From assembly GCA_947452355.1 (NCBI GenBank), contig CANGCU010000062.1:1-6931 (forward strand): a stretch of DNA of 6,931 nucleotides. The letters are read 5' to 3'. This document shows, in pieces, positions 5,979 to 6,931 of the stretch. A program made the position numbers and the translations under genes. The stretch comes from Microbacteriaceae bacterium (lineage in GTDB: Bacteria > Actinomycetota > Actinomycetes > Actinomycetales > Microbacteriaceae). Positions within the stretch are counted from its first letter, which is position 1; each line of letters opens with the position of its first letter. The notes below the pieces were generated by a model. It worked only from the letters and a program-made list of their open reading frames with translations, made no database searches and was not told the DNA's origin.

Positions 5979-6149
5979 GTGCGTCCTTTCGGTATCTCTA
6001 TTTCATCACGCCCCGCGGACATTCCCGTTCGAAAACGTTCGTGTTTCGCCCTCGGCGTAAAACTCATGCACAGACTCGGAGTGCCTGCTGAGCGCTCGCG
6101 ACGTCACCGCTTAGGGTGGAACACGTCCCCGAAACCGAAGGTTTGAGCA
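5979..6149. other. Divergent intergenic region between the zinc-ribbon gene and parE
   Basis: This 171-bp spacer must hold promoters in both directions. On the plus strand TAGGGT (6112-6117) is a good TAnnnT -10 for parE. For the minus strand gene I see only the ribosome site GAAAGGA and no clear -10. A short imperfect inverted pair, CGAA...TTCG, lies around 6031-6042 within a GTTCG-rich stretch. I see no RNA gene or convincing small ORF here. Confidence 0.6.
6112..6117 (+). promoter_or_regulatory. Candidate -10 element (TAGGGT) of parE
   Basis: TAGGGT matches the actinobacterial TAnnnT pattern; transcription would start near 6124, giving a leader of about 26 nt that includes the GAAGG ribosome site at 6136-6140. 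The best -35 position (around 6088-6094, CTGAGC) matches TTGACA poorly. Confidence 0.45.
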
Positions 6150-6931
6150 GTGTCCACCGAATATTCCGCGCGTCATCTCAGTGTCCTCGAAGGGCTCGAG
6201 GCCGTTCGAAAGCGCCCCGGAATGTACATCGGGTCGACCGACGAACGTGGCCTGATGCATTGCCTTTGGGAAATCATCGATAACTCGGTCGACGAGGCGC
6301 TTGCTGGACACGGGTCGTCCATTAGCGTTGCACTTCATCCCGATGGCAGTGTCGAGGTTCACGATACGGGGCGTGGAATTCCCGTCGACATCGAGCCACG
6401 GACGGGTCTCTCCGGTGTCGAAGTGGTGTTTACCAAACTTCACGCTGGCGGCAAATTTGGTTCCGGTTCGTACACCGCGTCCGGCGGACTTCACGGGGTT
6501 GGGGCGTCCGTCGTGAACGCCCTGAGCGAACGACTCGACGTCTTTGTGGATCGAGACGGTTCGACCTATGCGATGTCGTTCCACCGTGGCGAGCCAGGCA
6601 TTTTCGATGACTCGTCGGGTCACGGGCCTCGATCGCCGTTCATTCCCTACGTCGAAAATTCCGAACTTCGTATTGTCGGAAAGGCCGCCAAAGGTGTGAC
6701 GGGAACTCGTGTCCGCTGGTGGCCGGATCCCGAGATCTTCGGCACGGCGTCGATTGTCGAATTGGACACGGTTCTGTCACGAGCCCGCCAGACGGCGTTC
6801 CTCGTTCCCGGTTTGTCCCTCACGGTGTCCGACGAGCGATCGGGCACACCCGAAACCCACGAATTTTCGTTCGCGGGGGGTATCGGTGAGTTCACCGAGT
6901 TCCTCGCACCGGATGCAGCGCTCACCTCGAT
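6150..6931 (+). CDS. parE: DNA topoisomerase IV subunit B (ParE/GyrB family), partial, C-terminus beyond the right edge
   Basis: ATP-binding subunit of a type IIA topoisomerase, which with ParC relaxes and decatenates DNA. The 260 visible codons cover the GHKL ATPase domain and the start of the transducer domain; TOPRIM lies outside. Seen in order: RKRPGMYIGSTDERG (20-34), the ATPase helix EIIDNSVDEA (41-50) with E41 and N45, DTGRGIP (72-78), the LHAGGKFG lid (97-104) and GGLHGVGASVVNALS (112-126). The start is a GTG at 6150-6152, nine bases after GAAGG (6136-6140), and gives the N-terminus STEYSARHLSVLEG, close to what I recall for actinobacterial ParE. ParE is preferred to GyrB because the neighbours are sigA and the DUF7455-like gene, whereas gyrB normally lies beside recF and gyrA near dnaA; the sequence in view alone cannot fully separate them. 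Confidence 0.93.
   Translation, partial: MSTEYSARHLSVLEGLEAVRKRPGMYIGSTDERGLMHCLWEIIDNSVDEALAGHGSSISVALHPDGSVEVHDTGRGIPVDIEPRTGLSGVEVVFTKLHAGGKFGSGSYTASGGLHGVGASVVNALSERLDVFVDRDGSTYAMSFHRGEPGIFDDSSGHGPRSPFIPYVENSELRIVGKAAKGVTGTRVRWWPDPEIFGTASIVELDTVLSRARQTAFLVPGLSLTVSDERSGTPETHEFSFAGGIGEFTEFLAPDAALTS

Noticed and set aside
6029..6045. LexA/SOS-like box upstream of parE (GTTCGAAAACGTTCGTG)
   Set aside because: The half-sites CGAA and TTCG are separated by four bases. The actinobacterial box CGAAC-N4-GTTCG would place them six apart, and the outer bases do not match.
5964..6146. Plus-strand 60-codon open frame in the spacer before parE
   Set aside because: It begins inside the antisense of the zinc-ribbon gene start, has no ribosome site, shows no family features and runs through the parE promoter region.

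Overview
The window looks like chromosomal DNA from a high-GC Gram-positive bacterium (Actinomycetota). Within that phylum the gene order leucyl aminopeptidase / PAC2 protein / primary sigma factor / MurT / GatD / small zinc-ribbon protein / topoisomerase IV subunit B fits Microbacteriaceae or close Micrococcales. The moderate GC content (judged by eye, not counted) would suit one of the small freshwater or marine lineages of that family. This placement rests on remembered gene order and protein style, not on a database search.

Layout. Positions 1-995 (minus strand) hold the N-terminal two thirds of a leucyl aminopeptidase that runs off the left edge. A 48-bp divergent spacer follows, in which both flanking genes have a TAnnnT -10 element placed exactly for leaderless transcription. 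Next come a PAC2-family protein (1044-1949) and a 93-bp spacer with an extended -10 promoter and a long imperfect hairpin. The primary sigma factor (2043-3566) carries a striking Lys/Pro/Ala octapeptide repeat and an acidic block ahead of its sigma-70 core. It overlaps a MurT-type Mur ligase (3566-4963) by one base. MurT overlaps a GatD-type class I amidotransferase-like protein (4960-5706) by four bases, so the three genes probably form one translationally coupled unit. A GC-rich perfect hairpin separates gatD from a convergent 74-residue zinc-ribbon gene (5754-5978, minus strand). A 171-bp divergent spacer leads to the start of parE (6150 to the right edge), encoding the GHKL ATPase domain of topoisomerase IV.

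The most interesting content is the MurT/GatD pair. Elsewhere GatD is the glutaminase that feeds ammonia to MurT, which amidates the alpha-carboxyl of D-Glu in lipid II. The GatD here contains no cysteine at all: the nucleophile position is His91 and the catalytic His position is Ile191. The reading frame is intact and the fold-defining framework is kept. MurT keeps its P-loop and Cys4 zinc ribbon but has lost several usual motifs of its C-terminal, GatD-facing domain. The pair therefore looks like a retained complex that no longer makes ammonia from glutamine. In a Microbacteriaceae host, whose type-B peptidoglycan carries an amino acid rather than an amide on that carboxyl, a testable idea is that it has become an amino-acid ligase, or works with free ammonia.
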